In this document: positions 1 to 6,210 of the stretch, piece after piece
Layout: each line of letters opens with the position of its first letter
How positions within the stretch are numbered: the stretch's first letter is position 1
DNA from: Verrucomicrobiota bacterium
GTDB taxonomy: Bacteria > Verrucomicrobiota > Verrucomicrobiia > Limisphaerales > UBA1096
Assembly (NCBI GenBank): GCA_015658765.1
Contig: DQOE01000334.1
Location: forward strand, 1-7,544
DNA length: 7,544 nucleotides
Reading direction: 5' to 3'
Translations under genes and position numbers: made by a program
Notes under the pieces: model-generated
What the model saw: the letters and a program-made list of their open reading frames with translations, nothing else
The model's database searches: none
What the model was told of the DNA's origin: nothing

Positions 1-1674
1 AAACGAGCGATCGAGCAGGGTCGTGATGGCAAAGGTGTGGTGATGATTCGCGTGACCGGAAACAACCGGGCCCAGGACTGGAGTGCCGCGGACGATGGTT
101 ACTCCAACGACCCCCGCGTGCTGACAGTGGCCGATGTTGGGCCGGCCGGTCGTGTGCAAAGCTTTAGTAACATGGGTGCCTGTGTGCTATGTGCCGGTCT
201 GATCGGCAAAGGAGTATATTCCACCGACCGAATGGGCGCCCTTGGCTGGAATCGTGACTCCAGCGACGACGATCCGGAGGTCGGTAGCTATCACTCCCTT
301 GAGCACCTCGGCAACTCGTACACCTTGCCGCAGATTGCCGGTGTGGTTGCACTAATTCTCAGCGTGAATCCTGACCTGACTTATCGCGATGTGCAGCAGG
401 TTTTTATCCACGCCTCGCGGCATTTCGACTTTGCCGATCCCTTTTTGCAGTCTAATGCTGCTGGTTATCTTTTCACCCACAACACTGGCTACGGCGTACC
501 GGACGCGGGCGCAGCAGTACGCTTGGCCAAGCGCTGGACCAATGTCAGGCCGTTGGTGGAGAAGTCGTACAAGCAAGCCTTCGTTACTCAGTTGCCGGAC
601 GACGGACTGCAACTCCGGGTTTTTGCCAACGGAAAGGAAAATAGCTTTGTTGCCAGTCCCAGCGATGGATTGGTGCCGGACGATCCCATCGAGGCTCTGC
701 CTCTGGTGGATGTGGGCAGGGCAACTGGGCCACTGGAAGTTGATCTTACTGGGAAGGCGGCACTGATTGAACGTGGTGGTACCTTTTTCTCAGTGAAGAC
801 ACGTCACGCGGCGGATGCCGGGGCGACATTTGCGATCATTTATAATGACCGTAACGGGGATGAACGGCACATCATGGGAGGGATGGATTTTTCCCCGATT
901 CCGGCCGTCTTCCTCTCCCAGAACGATGGGGCCTCTGTCAGGGAGTTGATGAAATTGGCGGATAATGATCCCCCCAAGGCTGGACTCTCGCTGGAATCAA
1001 GCGATGCAGTGGTCATCGTGCCGGACGAGTTGCTCTGCGAACAGATTGGCGTGCGCGTCAACATGACCCATCCGGTTCGTGGCGACATTCGCTTAACCGT
1101 CCAGTCGCCGGCTGGCACACGAAGCATCCTCCAGGCGAATGTCCCTGACGCCACCGCGTGGCGTTCCGACTGGACGTTTTGGTCGAACCAATTTTTCTAC
1201 GAACAAGCCAAGGGCAAGTGGACTGTTGCCGTGAGCGATTTGGTCAAAAATTTTACGGGCGCTTTAAGTTCGGTCGAATTGACCGTGCGCGGAACAAGTA
1301 TAACAGACGCCGACAGTGATGGGCTGGACGATAACTGGGAGTTGGAGTATTTTGAATCACTAGTCGAAGCAGCGCTGGGCGACCCGGACAAAGATGGCGA
1401 ATCGAATGCCCGCGAACAGGCGCTACGGACCAATCCAGCCAAGTTTAACGGTTCCTTTGATTTACGCTACCACCGTCTGGCCAATGGCGACCTGCGACTT
1501 GCGTGGCCAAGTTGGCGCGGCTTTGTGTTTCGTATCCAGTCCGCGGACCACGTGCTTGGCCCGTGGAATGGGGAGGCAGTGGTTGAGTCGGGGAAATTCC
1601 AAACCGAATGGGATGCCAAGCCGGTGGCACAGGGGGTTCGTTTTTACCGCGTGCATGCGGAACTCAAGCCATGA
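1..1674 (+). CDS. Secreted kexin-like S8 peptidase, 3' part (PA + P domain + Ca-binding segment)
   Basis: Subtilisin-superfamily serine endopeptidase, probably exported. The frame is open from base 1, so the 5' end, with the signal peptide and the catalytic Asp and His, lies upstream; 557 residues are visible (numbered from base 1). Residue 21 is the probable oxyanion Asn (TGNN; kexin-type GN). Ser106 (bases 316-318) is the nucleophile, in G-N-S-Y-T-L-P followed by QIAGVVALIL, matching the usual GTSxxxP-xxAGVVALxL. Residues about 205-320 resemble a protease-associated (PA) domain (GKAALIERGG, then IPAVFLSQ). Residues about 347-430 match a P/Homo-B domain (THPVRGDIRLTVQSPAGT). Residues 436-475 hold two acidic thrombospondin-3-like calcium segments (DADSDGLDDNWE, DPDKDGESN). 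The last 75 residues form a beta-rich domain common at the ends of verrucomicrobial secreted proteins. The Thr-to-Asn change before the nucleophile is unusual. Family assignment is firm; substrate unknown. Confidence 0.9.
   Translation, partial: KRAIEQGRDGKGVVMIRVTGNNRAQDWSAADDGYSNDPRVLTVADVGPAGRVQSFSNMGACVLCAGLIGKGVYSTDRMGALGWNRDSSDDDPEVGSYHSLEHLGNSYTLPQIAGVVALILSVNPDLTYRDVQQVFIHASRHFDFADPFLQSNAAGYLFTHNTGYGVPDAGAAVRLAKRWTNVRPLVEKSYKQAFVTQLPDDGLQLRVFANGKENSFVASPSDGLVPDDPIEALPLVDVGRATGPLEVDLTGKAALIERGGTFFSVKTRHAADAGATFAIIYNDRNGDERHIMGGMDFSPIPAVFLSQNDGASVRELMKLADNDPPKAGLSLESSDAVVIVPDELLCEQIGVRVNMTHPVRGDIRLTVQSPAGTRSILQANVPDATAWRSDWTFWSNQFFYEQAKGKWTVAVSDLVKNFTGALSSVELTVRGTSITDADSDGLDDNWELEYFESLVEAALGDPDKDGESNAREQALRTNPAKFNGSFDLRYHRLANGDLRLAWPSWRGFVFRIQSADHVLGPWNGEAVVESGKFQTEWDAKPVAQGVRFYRVHAELKP
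520..533. repeat. 14-bp perfect palindrome containing CTTGGCCAAG
   Basis: CGCTTGGCCAAGCG is a perfect palindrome inside the S8 peptidase gene. Its 10-bp core occurs five times in the window: 522-531, 1935-1944, 4610-4619, 5305-5314 and 7527-7536. Several one-mismatch relatives also occur, for example CTTGGCCAAT at 5182-5191. All five perfect copies lie inside genes. Four read as Leu-Ala-Lys in their gene's frame, so codon usage may explain part of the excess, but the copy at 1935 is read in another phase. Whether it is a genome-wide iterated motif cannot be decided here. Confidence 0.5.
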
Positions 1675-2597
1675 GGCGGCAGCTCATTTCCTCCGGGGCC
1701 AAGTGGGAGGCCAAGGTTGGTTACAGCCGAGCCGTCCGGGTGGGGCGGCATGTTATTGTTTCCGGGACAACCGCCGTGGATGTCAGGGGCAGAGCGGTCG
1801 GCGGTGAGGATATCCGCGCCCAGGCCCGCCGCATTTTTGAGATCATTGCCGACGCCTTGGCCGATGCCGGTGCGTGTCTTGAGGACGTTGTGCGCACACG
1901 GGTGTTCGTCACCGACATTGCTGATGCCGAGGCGCTTGGCCAAGTGCACGGTGAGGTGTTCGGGCGGATTCGCCCGGCGGCCACGCTGGTCGAGGTCAGC
2001 CGGTTGATCGATCCGGCGTTGTTGGTGGAGATCGAGGCCGACGCCATCGCGGGTAGCGGCGGAGCCGACGCGGTGATCTTGGCCGGTGGTAAAGCCAAGC
2101 GGATGGGGCGAGACAAAAGCCGCATCCGGCTGGGACGGCGGACGCTGCTGGGCCATGCGCGGGCGGCGGTGGCGGATGCCGGCTTCAAGCCGAGAGTTAT
2201 CGCCACCGATTTGCAGCTCAACTTAGGCCCGCTCGGTGGTATCGCCACCGCGCTTCGCTCGACGAGGCACTCGCGTGTGTTGTTCCTCGGTTGCGACATG
2301 CCATTTTTATCCGGCAACTTGATTAAAGAATTTCTCGCGGCGGCGACTTATGGGATTGGGCCGATATTCACTCGGCACAAAAAGGGAGTCGGTTTTCCGT
2401 TCGTGCTTCATCGTTCCGACTTGGCCTTGGTTGAAAAGCAAATTGACCGAGGCGCGCTGTCGCTACAACGACTGGCCAAGCGGTTGAAAGCGAGAGCGTG
2501 GCAGCCACCGGCGAGTCGCGTGCCGGAATTGTTCAACATCAACACTCCAGCCGATTTGGTCGAGGCGAAGCGAAGATTGAAGGTGGCGGGATGTTGA
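1671..2597 (+). CDS. RidA-like domain fused to MobA-like nucleotidyltransferase
   Basis: One 308-residue ORF with two domains normally encoded separately. Residues 1-127 match the RidA/YjgF family (start MRRQLISSGAKWE, VGYSRAVRVG, VSGTTA, VEIEADAI). At the position of E. coli RidA Arg105, needed for imine deamination, there is Ala104. Residues 135-308 match molybdenum cofactor guanylyltransferase: AVILAGGKAKRMGRDK with Lys149, GPLGGI at 186-191, CDMPFL with Asp209, and NINTPADL near the end. MobA joins GMP to molybdopterin in the cytoplasm. The stretch between signature and GPLGGI is about 16 residues shorter than in E. coli MobA and lacks the segment with Asn53. ATG 1671 overlaps the preceding stop as ATGA, suggesting translational coupling, and fits the family's usual N-terminus; the longer frame from 1608 would only translate the peptidase tail out of frame. 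No signal peptide. Domain calls are firm; whether the MobA half acts on molybdopterin or another ligand is uncertain. Confidence 0.88.
   Translation: MRRQLISSGAKWEAKVGYSRAVRVGRHVIVSGTTAVDVRGRAVGGEDIRAQARRIFEIIADALADAGACLEDVVRTRVFVTDIADAEALGQVHGEVFGRIRPAATLVEVSRLIDPALLVEIEADAIAGSGGADAVILAGGKAKRMGRDKSRIRLGRRTLLGHARAAVADAGFKPRVIATDLQLNLGPLGGIATALRSTRHSRVLFLGCDMPFLSGNLIKEFLAAATYGIGPIFTRHKKGVGFPFVLHRSDLALVEKQIDRGALSLQRLAKRLKARAWQPPASRVPELFNINTPADLVEAKRRLKVAGC
2580..2586 (+). promoter_or_regulatory. Ribosome binding site deciding the apbE start
   Basis: AAGGTGG, one mismatch from AAGGAGG, lies 4 nt before ATG 2591. The other in-frame ATGs, at 2612 and 2696, have no comparable purine-rich site, so this favours 2591 as the apbE start and places the palindromic element inside the translated region. 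Confidence 0.5.
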
Positions 2598-3679
2598 GTC
2601 GCGGCAGCGTCATGGAGTGCGGCAGCCCCTGCCGCTTTCGGGAGCGGCGCAAAGCGGTGCGGAGAACCACACTCCAAGATGCCGCCGCGAAGCTGATGTT
2701 CTCCATGCTTTTTGTGGCATCAGTTGTCCATGCCGAACGGCATGTGTATTCGAGGCCGCTGATGGGGATGGCGTTCCGGATCATCGTCCATTCGGAGGAT
2801 GAAGCGAAGGCCAAGCGGGCGGCAAAGGCGGCGTTCGACCGGGTCGCTGTGCTCAACCAAATCATGAGCGACTACGAGCCTGAGAGTGAGTTGAGCAAAT
2901 TGTCCAACTTGGCCGGCAGCGGGAAGGCGGCGAAGATCAGCGACGAACTTTGCAGTGTGCTCGATCGCGCCCAGGCGCTGGCGGCGCAGACCGGTGGCGC
3001 GTTCGACGTTACGGCCGGCGCATCGGTTCAGCTTTGGCGGCGTGCCCGGCGCGTGAAGCGGTTGCCGCCGCAATACGTGCTCGCCAAGGCGCTGAAGACG
3101 GTTGGTTTCCGCACGCTGAAGCTTGACGCAAAAAAATGCACCGCCGAACTCACCGGACCGGGGACGCGCCTCGACCTCGGCGGCATCGCCAAGGGCCACG
3201 CGCTCGACGAGGCGCTGGCGGTTTTGAAAAAACATGGGCTGCGGCAGGCCTTGGTTTCCGGTGGCGGCGACATCGTGGCCGGTGCTGCGCCGCCCGGAAA
3301 ACAGGGTTGGCGCGTGGCACTGATCGGCCTACGGGAGGAAACCAAGCCGGAGTTTCTCTGGTTGACGAACGCCGCTGTGGCCACGTCGGGCGACTTGTAC
3401 CAATTCCTCGAGGTGGACGGCACGCGCTACTCGCATATCGTCGATCCGCGTACTGGCACGGCGCTCACGGAGCAGCGGTTGGTGCACGTGCTCGCCCGGG
3501 ATGCGATCACGGCGGACAGCCTGGCCACGGCAATCAGCGTGCTGGGGCCAAGCGAGGGATTGCGCCTGGTTACCGGCGACAAGCGGCTCGGCGCTCGTGT
3601 GGCTTTTCGTGGGGCGCTTGGGCAAGTGCAGGTTGTCGAGTCGCCGGTGTTCCGCGCTTGGGCAAGGCCGAAAAAGTAG
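2591..3679 (+). CDS. apbE: FAD:protein FMN transferase (ApbE)
   Basis: ApbE uses FAD to attach FMN covalently to Thr/Ser of flavoproteins, usually outside the cytoplasmic membrane. From ATG 2591 the protein has 362 residues. Family motifs in order: DLGGIAKGHALDEA with Asp195 and Gly-Gly 197-198; ALVSGGGDI; TSGDLYQF with Ser266; SHIVDPRTG at 281-289; and ADSLATA with Asp309 and Thr313, where the family binds Mg2+. Residues 36-48 (MFSMLFVASVVHA) form a hydrophobic signal core ending in a likely signal peptidase I site before ERHVYS; no lipobox Cys is seen. Start choice matters: ATG 2591 has a Shine-Dalgarno-like site and overlaps the previous stop (ATGTTGA), but gives a 35-residue basic n-region mostly encoded by the palindromic element. 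ATG 2696 would give a very short signal without basic residues. No flavinylation substrate is recognised nearby. Function is firm; the exact N-terminus is less sure. Confidence 0.92.
   Translation: MLSRGSVMECGSPCRFRERRKAVRRTTLQDAAAKLMFSMLFVASVVHAERHVYSRPLMGMAFRIIVHSEDEAKAKRAAKAAFDRVAVLNQIMSDYEPESELSKLSNLAGSGKAAKISDELCSVLDRAQALAAQTGGAFDVTAGASVQLWRRARRVKRLPPQYVLAKALKTVGFRTLKLDAKKCTAELTGPGTRLDLGGIAKGHALDEALAVLKKHGLRQALVSGGGDIVAGAAPPGKQGWRVALIGLREETKPEFLWLTNAAVATSGDLYQFLEVDGTRYSHIVDPRTGTALTEQRLVHVLARDAITADSLATAISVLGPSEGLRLVTGDKRLGARVAFRGALGQVQVVESPVFRAWARPKK
2601..2688. repeat. 88-bp imperfect palindromic element within the apbE 5' end
   Basis: Outer arms 2601-2622 and 2667-2688 are inverted repeats matching at 18 of 22 positions. 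An inner perfect 7-bp stem pairs CCGCTTT (2632-2638) with AAAGCGG (2651-2657) around a 12-nt loop, so the whole could fold into a long interrupted hairpin. It lies in frame inside apbE and supplies about 30 residues (RGSVMECGSP... to ...LQDAAA) before the signal core. The minus strand also starts ATGGAGTG, as expected of a palindrome. I recall MECGSP-type mini-ORFs from dispersed repeats in verrucomicrobia; that family membership is memory, not shown here. Confidence 0.7.
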
Positions 3680-3709
3680 AACGGCCCGCCGCGTGAGCAG
3701 CAGGCCGTT
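3680..3709 (-). terminator. Terminator-like hairpin between convergent genes
   Basis: A perfect 7-bp inverted repeat (AACGGCC at 3680-3686, GGCCGTT at 3703-3709) with a 16-nt loop lies in the 51-bp gap between apbE and the convergent oxidoreductase gene. Read on the minus strand it is followed by CTAC and five T (the A-run of the last apbE codons), which suits intrinsic termination of the oxidoreductase transcript. On the plus strand no T-run follows. The loop is long, so confidence is modest. Confidence 0.4.
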
Positions 3710-3730
3710 GAAGTTCGGTTGCGAGCTGGC

Positions 3731-5131
3731 TTACGCCTTCTCTGCGGTGATTTGCAGATACTCGCGATCCTTGATGATGCCCGGTTGCGGGACGGGGTAT
3801 TTGCCGTCCGGGTTGGTTTGCAGCGGGGCGGGGGAGTCCATCATCAATTGATCCGCGTTCGGGCAGAGATCGTGGTCGTGGTTGAGCACCTGATCGACCG
3901 TGACTTCCTGTCCGGTGTGCGTGGCAAAACGACCGGCGGCGGTGACGACGCTGGCCATGACACCGCGTTCCACTTCGTTGAACGGCTTGTTTTCGCGAAT
4001 GGCGGTCATCAGGTCGTTCCACTCGTCCTGATACGGATTGGTCTCGCGGCCCGGGTAAGCCCATGCAACCGGATCCTTCATGCTTTGGCCCTTGAAGATT
4101 TTGCAGGGGGCCGGCGCGTGGCCATTTTTTGAGATGATGCCCAGCCCTTTGGAGCCGTGCACATAGCTCGCAAAGTCGCCGTAACAGCCAGGCATGGTGC
4201 GGCCGTGCAGATACAGTTTGGCTCCATCGGCGAACGTGTACTCGACCGTGTAGCAACCAAGGTTTTGATCGACGTAATCCCCCCGGTAATGGCGAGCACC
4301 GGCGCCTTGTGCCTTGACGGGCCAGGCATCCTTCATCCAGCAGCATTCGTCGATGTTGTGGATGAAATAGTCACTGAACGAGCCGCCACTCGCCCAGATG
4401 AAACTGTGGAAGCGGCGGATTTGGTAGAGCAACTCGCTCTCGTTTTTCTTCGGAGGGAGTGAGTAACAGGAGGCAACGGGGCCGTGGAGGCGGTAGGCGC
4501 GCAACAGGTTGATGTCGCCGAGCTCACCGTCCTTGATGCGGTTGAAGAGTTCGCCGCGGGCGCGGCTGTGACGGCACATGAGGCCAACGCCGACCTTGAG
4601 ATCCTTCTTCTTGGCCAAGTCGTTGAGGGCGAGCATGCGCCGGGCGGTGGGGCCGTCCGGGCAGAGCGGCTTCTCCATGAAAACATTCAGCCCCTTGTCG
4701 ATGGCTTTTTTGTAATGCACCCAGCGAAAGGCGCAGGGGGTGGTGAAGATGACAACGTCGCCCTTGTTCAGGTTGTCCATCGCCTTGGCATAGCCGTCAA
4801 AACCGATGTAGCGGCGATCGGCCGGCACGTCCACGCTGTCCTTGTGGCGGTTTTTCAGCGCTTTGTAGCTGTTGTCCATCTTTGCGGTGGAGACATCGGC
4901 CATCGCGACGAGTTTGTTGCGGGCGATGTCACTGGGAACGGACAGCGCGTTGTCGGCTGCACCGGTCCCGCGGCCGCCCGCGCCGACGATGGCGATTTGG
5001 GTCATGTCATCGACGGCAGAGTGCACGCGAGGGATGGCAACACCGGCCAGCACCGAGGCGGCCGTTACGGATCCGGTGGTCTTTATAAAGTCGCGACGAT
5101 TACTTGAGGGCAATTCAGTAGGCTTGGTCAT
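3731..5131 (-). CDS. Tat-exported Gfo/Idh/MocA-family oxidoreductase
   Basis: NAD(P)-dependent dehydrogenase fold acting on sugars, inositols or related cyclic substrates; the precise substrate cannot be read from sequence. The 466-residue protein starts with a twin-arginine signal (NRRDFIKTTG, Arg12-Arg13, then a hydrophobic stretch ending VHSA near residue 39), so it is probably exported folded with its cofactor. The Rossmann motif QIAIVGAGGRGTG is at residues 45-57, and the hallmark EKP at 153-155 has Lys154 as the expected catalytic lysine. The C-terminal substrate domain carries the D-xxx-HNID segment (Asp254, His258, Asp261) seen in large secreted members common in Planctomycetes and Verrucomicrobia. 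AAAGGG (complement of 5136-5141) lies 4 nt before the ATG and supports the start. The gene is monocistronic here, divergent from the deacetylase and convergent with apbE. Confidence 0.93.
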   Translation of the reverse strand: MTKPTELPSSNRRDFIKTTGSVTAASVLAGVAIPRVHSAVDDMTQIAIVGAGGRGTGAADNALSVPSDIARNKLVAMADVSTAKMDNSYKALKNRHKDSVDVPADRRYIGFDGYAKAMDNLNKGDVVIFTTPCAFRWVHYKKAIDKGLNVFMEKPLCPDGPTARRMLALNDLAKKKDLKVGVGLMCRHSRARGELFNRIKDGELGDINLLRAYRLHGPVASCYSLPPKKNESELLYQIRRFHSFIWASGGSFSDYFIHNIDECCWMKDAWPVKAQGAGARHYRGDYVDQNLGCYTVEYTFADGAKLYLHGRTMPGCYGDFASYVHGSKGLGIISKNGHAPAPCKIFKGQSMKDPVAWAYPGRETNPYQDEWNDLMTAIRENKPFNEVERGVMASVVTAAGRFATHTGQEVTVDQVLNHDHDLCPNADQLMMDSPAPLQTNPDGKYPVPQPGIIKDREYLQITAEKA

Positions 5132-5245
5132 CGCGCCCTTTCTACATTCAGCTGACTCCCGGCGTCAAACGATTTTTGCCGCTTGGCCAATCGCTTGGCC
5201 CTTTGACCTTGCTCCGCAACGCGTCATCATGAACGATGCGCCGCG
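5132..5245. promoter_or_regulatory. Divergent intergenic region, candidate promoters
   Basis: This 114-bp gap must hold the promoters of both flanking genes. Rightward, TTGACC (5203-5208) and CATCAT (5225-5230) are spaced 16 nt, a weak sigma-70-like pair. Leftward, TTGACG (complement of 5163-5168) has only a poor -10 candidate, TAGAAA, 18 nt on and very close to the ATG. Neither is strong. The region also holds a tandem 9-bp repeat. Confidence 0.3.
5180..5200. repeat. Tandem 9-bp direct repeat in the divergent intergenic region
   Basis: CGCTTGGCC occurs at 5180-5188 and 5192-5200, a 12-bp period with spacer AAT. It sits just left of the weak rightward -35 candidate, so it could be an operator, though it also shares its core with the CTTGGCCAAG motif found inside genes. 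Confidence 0.45.
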
Positions 5246-6193
5246 ATGAACTTACTCGCACGAGCAACTTTGGCTGCCCTGACATTTTCTCTTTTCGCCG
5301 TTCCCTTGGCCAAGGCCGTCGGCCCGACTCTCGCCCAGCGCCTCGGCTACAAGGCCACGGACAAATTGCTCATCATAAACGGCGACGACACCGGCATGTG
5401 CCACGCCGCCAACGTTGCCACCATCGACTCGCTCGAGCGCGGCCTCATGACCTCGGCGACGATCATGGTGCCGTGCCCGTGGTTCACCGAGATCGCGCGC
5501 TATGCCAAGTCACACCCGGAGAAGGACTTCGGCATCCATCTCTGTCACACCTCCGAGTGGCAGGTCTACCGCTGGGGGCCGGTTGCTTCCCGCGACAAGG
5601 TGCCGGGGTTGGTGGATTCGCAGGGTTACCTGTGGCGGAGCGTCCCGGAGGTGTACATTCACGGCAAACCGGCGGAGGCGCTGATTGAGGCTCGCGCTCA
5701 AGTCCGCAAGGCGCTCGATGCCGGTATCGACGTGACGCACCTCGACACGCACATGGGTGCGCTGAACTACGACCCGCGCTACGTTCAGGTTTACCTGCAA
5801 CTCGCACTGGAGTTCGACCTCCCGTTGCGGATGCCGTCGCAGAGCACGGCGGCGCGGTTTGGGTTCAGCGACCTGCGGAAACAGTTTGCCGCCAAGGGCA
5901 TCGTTTTTCCGGACTATTTGGTTTTCGACAAGCTTGATGAGGAAAAGAAGGGCGTGAAACAATTTTGGATGAAGACCCTGCGCAACCTCAAGCCGGGTGT
6001 CACCGAGTTGTTCATCCACGCCGCCATGCCGACCGACGAGCTGCGCCACGTCACGAACAGTTGGAAGACGCGCTCGGAGGAATACGAGACCTTCACCAAC
6101 GACGCCGACGTGCGGCGGCTCGTGGAGGAACAGGGCATCATTCGCATCGGTTACCGGCCGCTGCGCAGACTGCAACAGGGAAAAAACAATTGA
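5246..6193 (+). CDS. Exported YdjC/ChbG-like carbohydrate deacetylase
   Basis: Related to ChbG, which removes N-acetyl groups from chito-oligosaccharides in a metal-dependent reaction. The 315-residue protein starts with a Sec signal peptide (MNLLARATLAALTF..., cleavage likely after LAKA, residue 24), so it works in the periplasm or outside. Metal and catalytic motifs: GDDTG with Asp47-Asp48, GIHL with His98, and THLDTHMG with His165, Asp167 and His169. The order Asp-Asp, His, HxxxH is that of the YdjC family, and the length fits. ATG 5246 is chosen because it leads directly into the signal peptide; the nearby ATGs at 5229 and 5236 are out of frame, and no good Shine-Dalgarno is visible. It is followed after 17 nt by the M28 peptidase gene, probably one operon. 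The gene ends in an A-rich stretch that forms an in-register slippery heptamer. Family call firm; substrate inferred. Confidence 0.9.
   Translation: MNLLARATLAALTFSLFAVPLAKAVGPTLAQRLGYKATDKLLIINGDDTGMCHAANVATIDSLERGLMTSATIMVPCPWFTEIARYAKSHPEKDFGIHLCHTSEWQVYRWGPVASRDKVPGLVDSQGYLWRSVPEVYIHGKPAEALIEARAQVRKALDAGIDVTHLDTHMGALNYDPRYVQVYLQLALEFDLPLRMPSQSTAARFGFSDLRKQFAAKGIVFPDYLVFDKLDEEKKGVKQFWMKTLRNLKPGVTELFIHAAMPTDELRHVTNSWKTRSEEYETFTNDADVRRLVEEQGIIRIGYRPLRRLQQGKNN
6177..6181 (+). promoter_or_regulatory. Possible ribosome binding site for a TTG start at 6190
   Basis: AGGGA lies 8 nt before TTG 6190, which overlaps the deacetylase stop (ATTGA) and is in frame with the M28 peptidase. ATG 6211 has no clear Shine-Dalgarno. 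Either start is possible; TTG 6190 would add seven residues. Confidence 0.3.
6181..6187 (+). other. In-register A_AAA_AAC slippery heptamer
   Basis: In the deacetylase frame the codons are GGA-AAA-AAC-AAT-TGA, so A-AAA-AAC matches X_XXY_YYZ in the phase needed for tandem -1 slippage. The -1 frame from here (CAA-TTG-ACC-TTC...) is open and continues without a stop into the M28 peptidase. The stop lies two codons after the heptamer. No strong downstream stem or pseudoknot was identified by eye. It may be chance. Confidence 0.35.
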
Positions 6194-6210
6194 CCTTCCC
6201 GGCGGCAAGC

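Noticed and set aside
2408..2677. Minus-strand mini-ORF starting MECGSPHRF
   Set aside because: It arises because the palindromic element reads almost the same on both strands; it then runs antisense to the MobA domain.
3130..3136. Run of seven A in apbE as a phase-variable tract
   Set aside because: The run encodes an ordinary Ala-Lys-Lys stretch, is short, and nothing nearby suggests switching.
3570..4346. Minus-strand frame overlapping the end of the oxidoreductase in another phase
   Set aside because: Arg/Gly/Ser-rich composition and no family resemblance; the oxidoreductase frame explains the region.
5510..6208. Minus-strand open frame opposite the deacetylase
   Set aside because: No domain, and the plus strand has clear YdjC motifs and a signal peptide.
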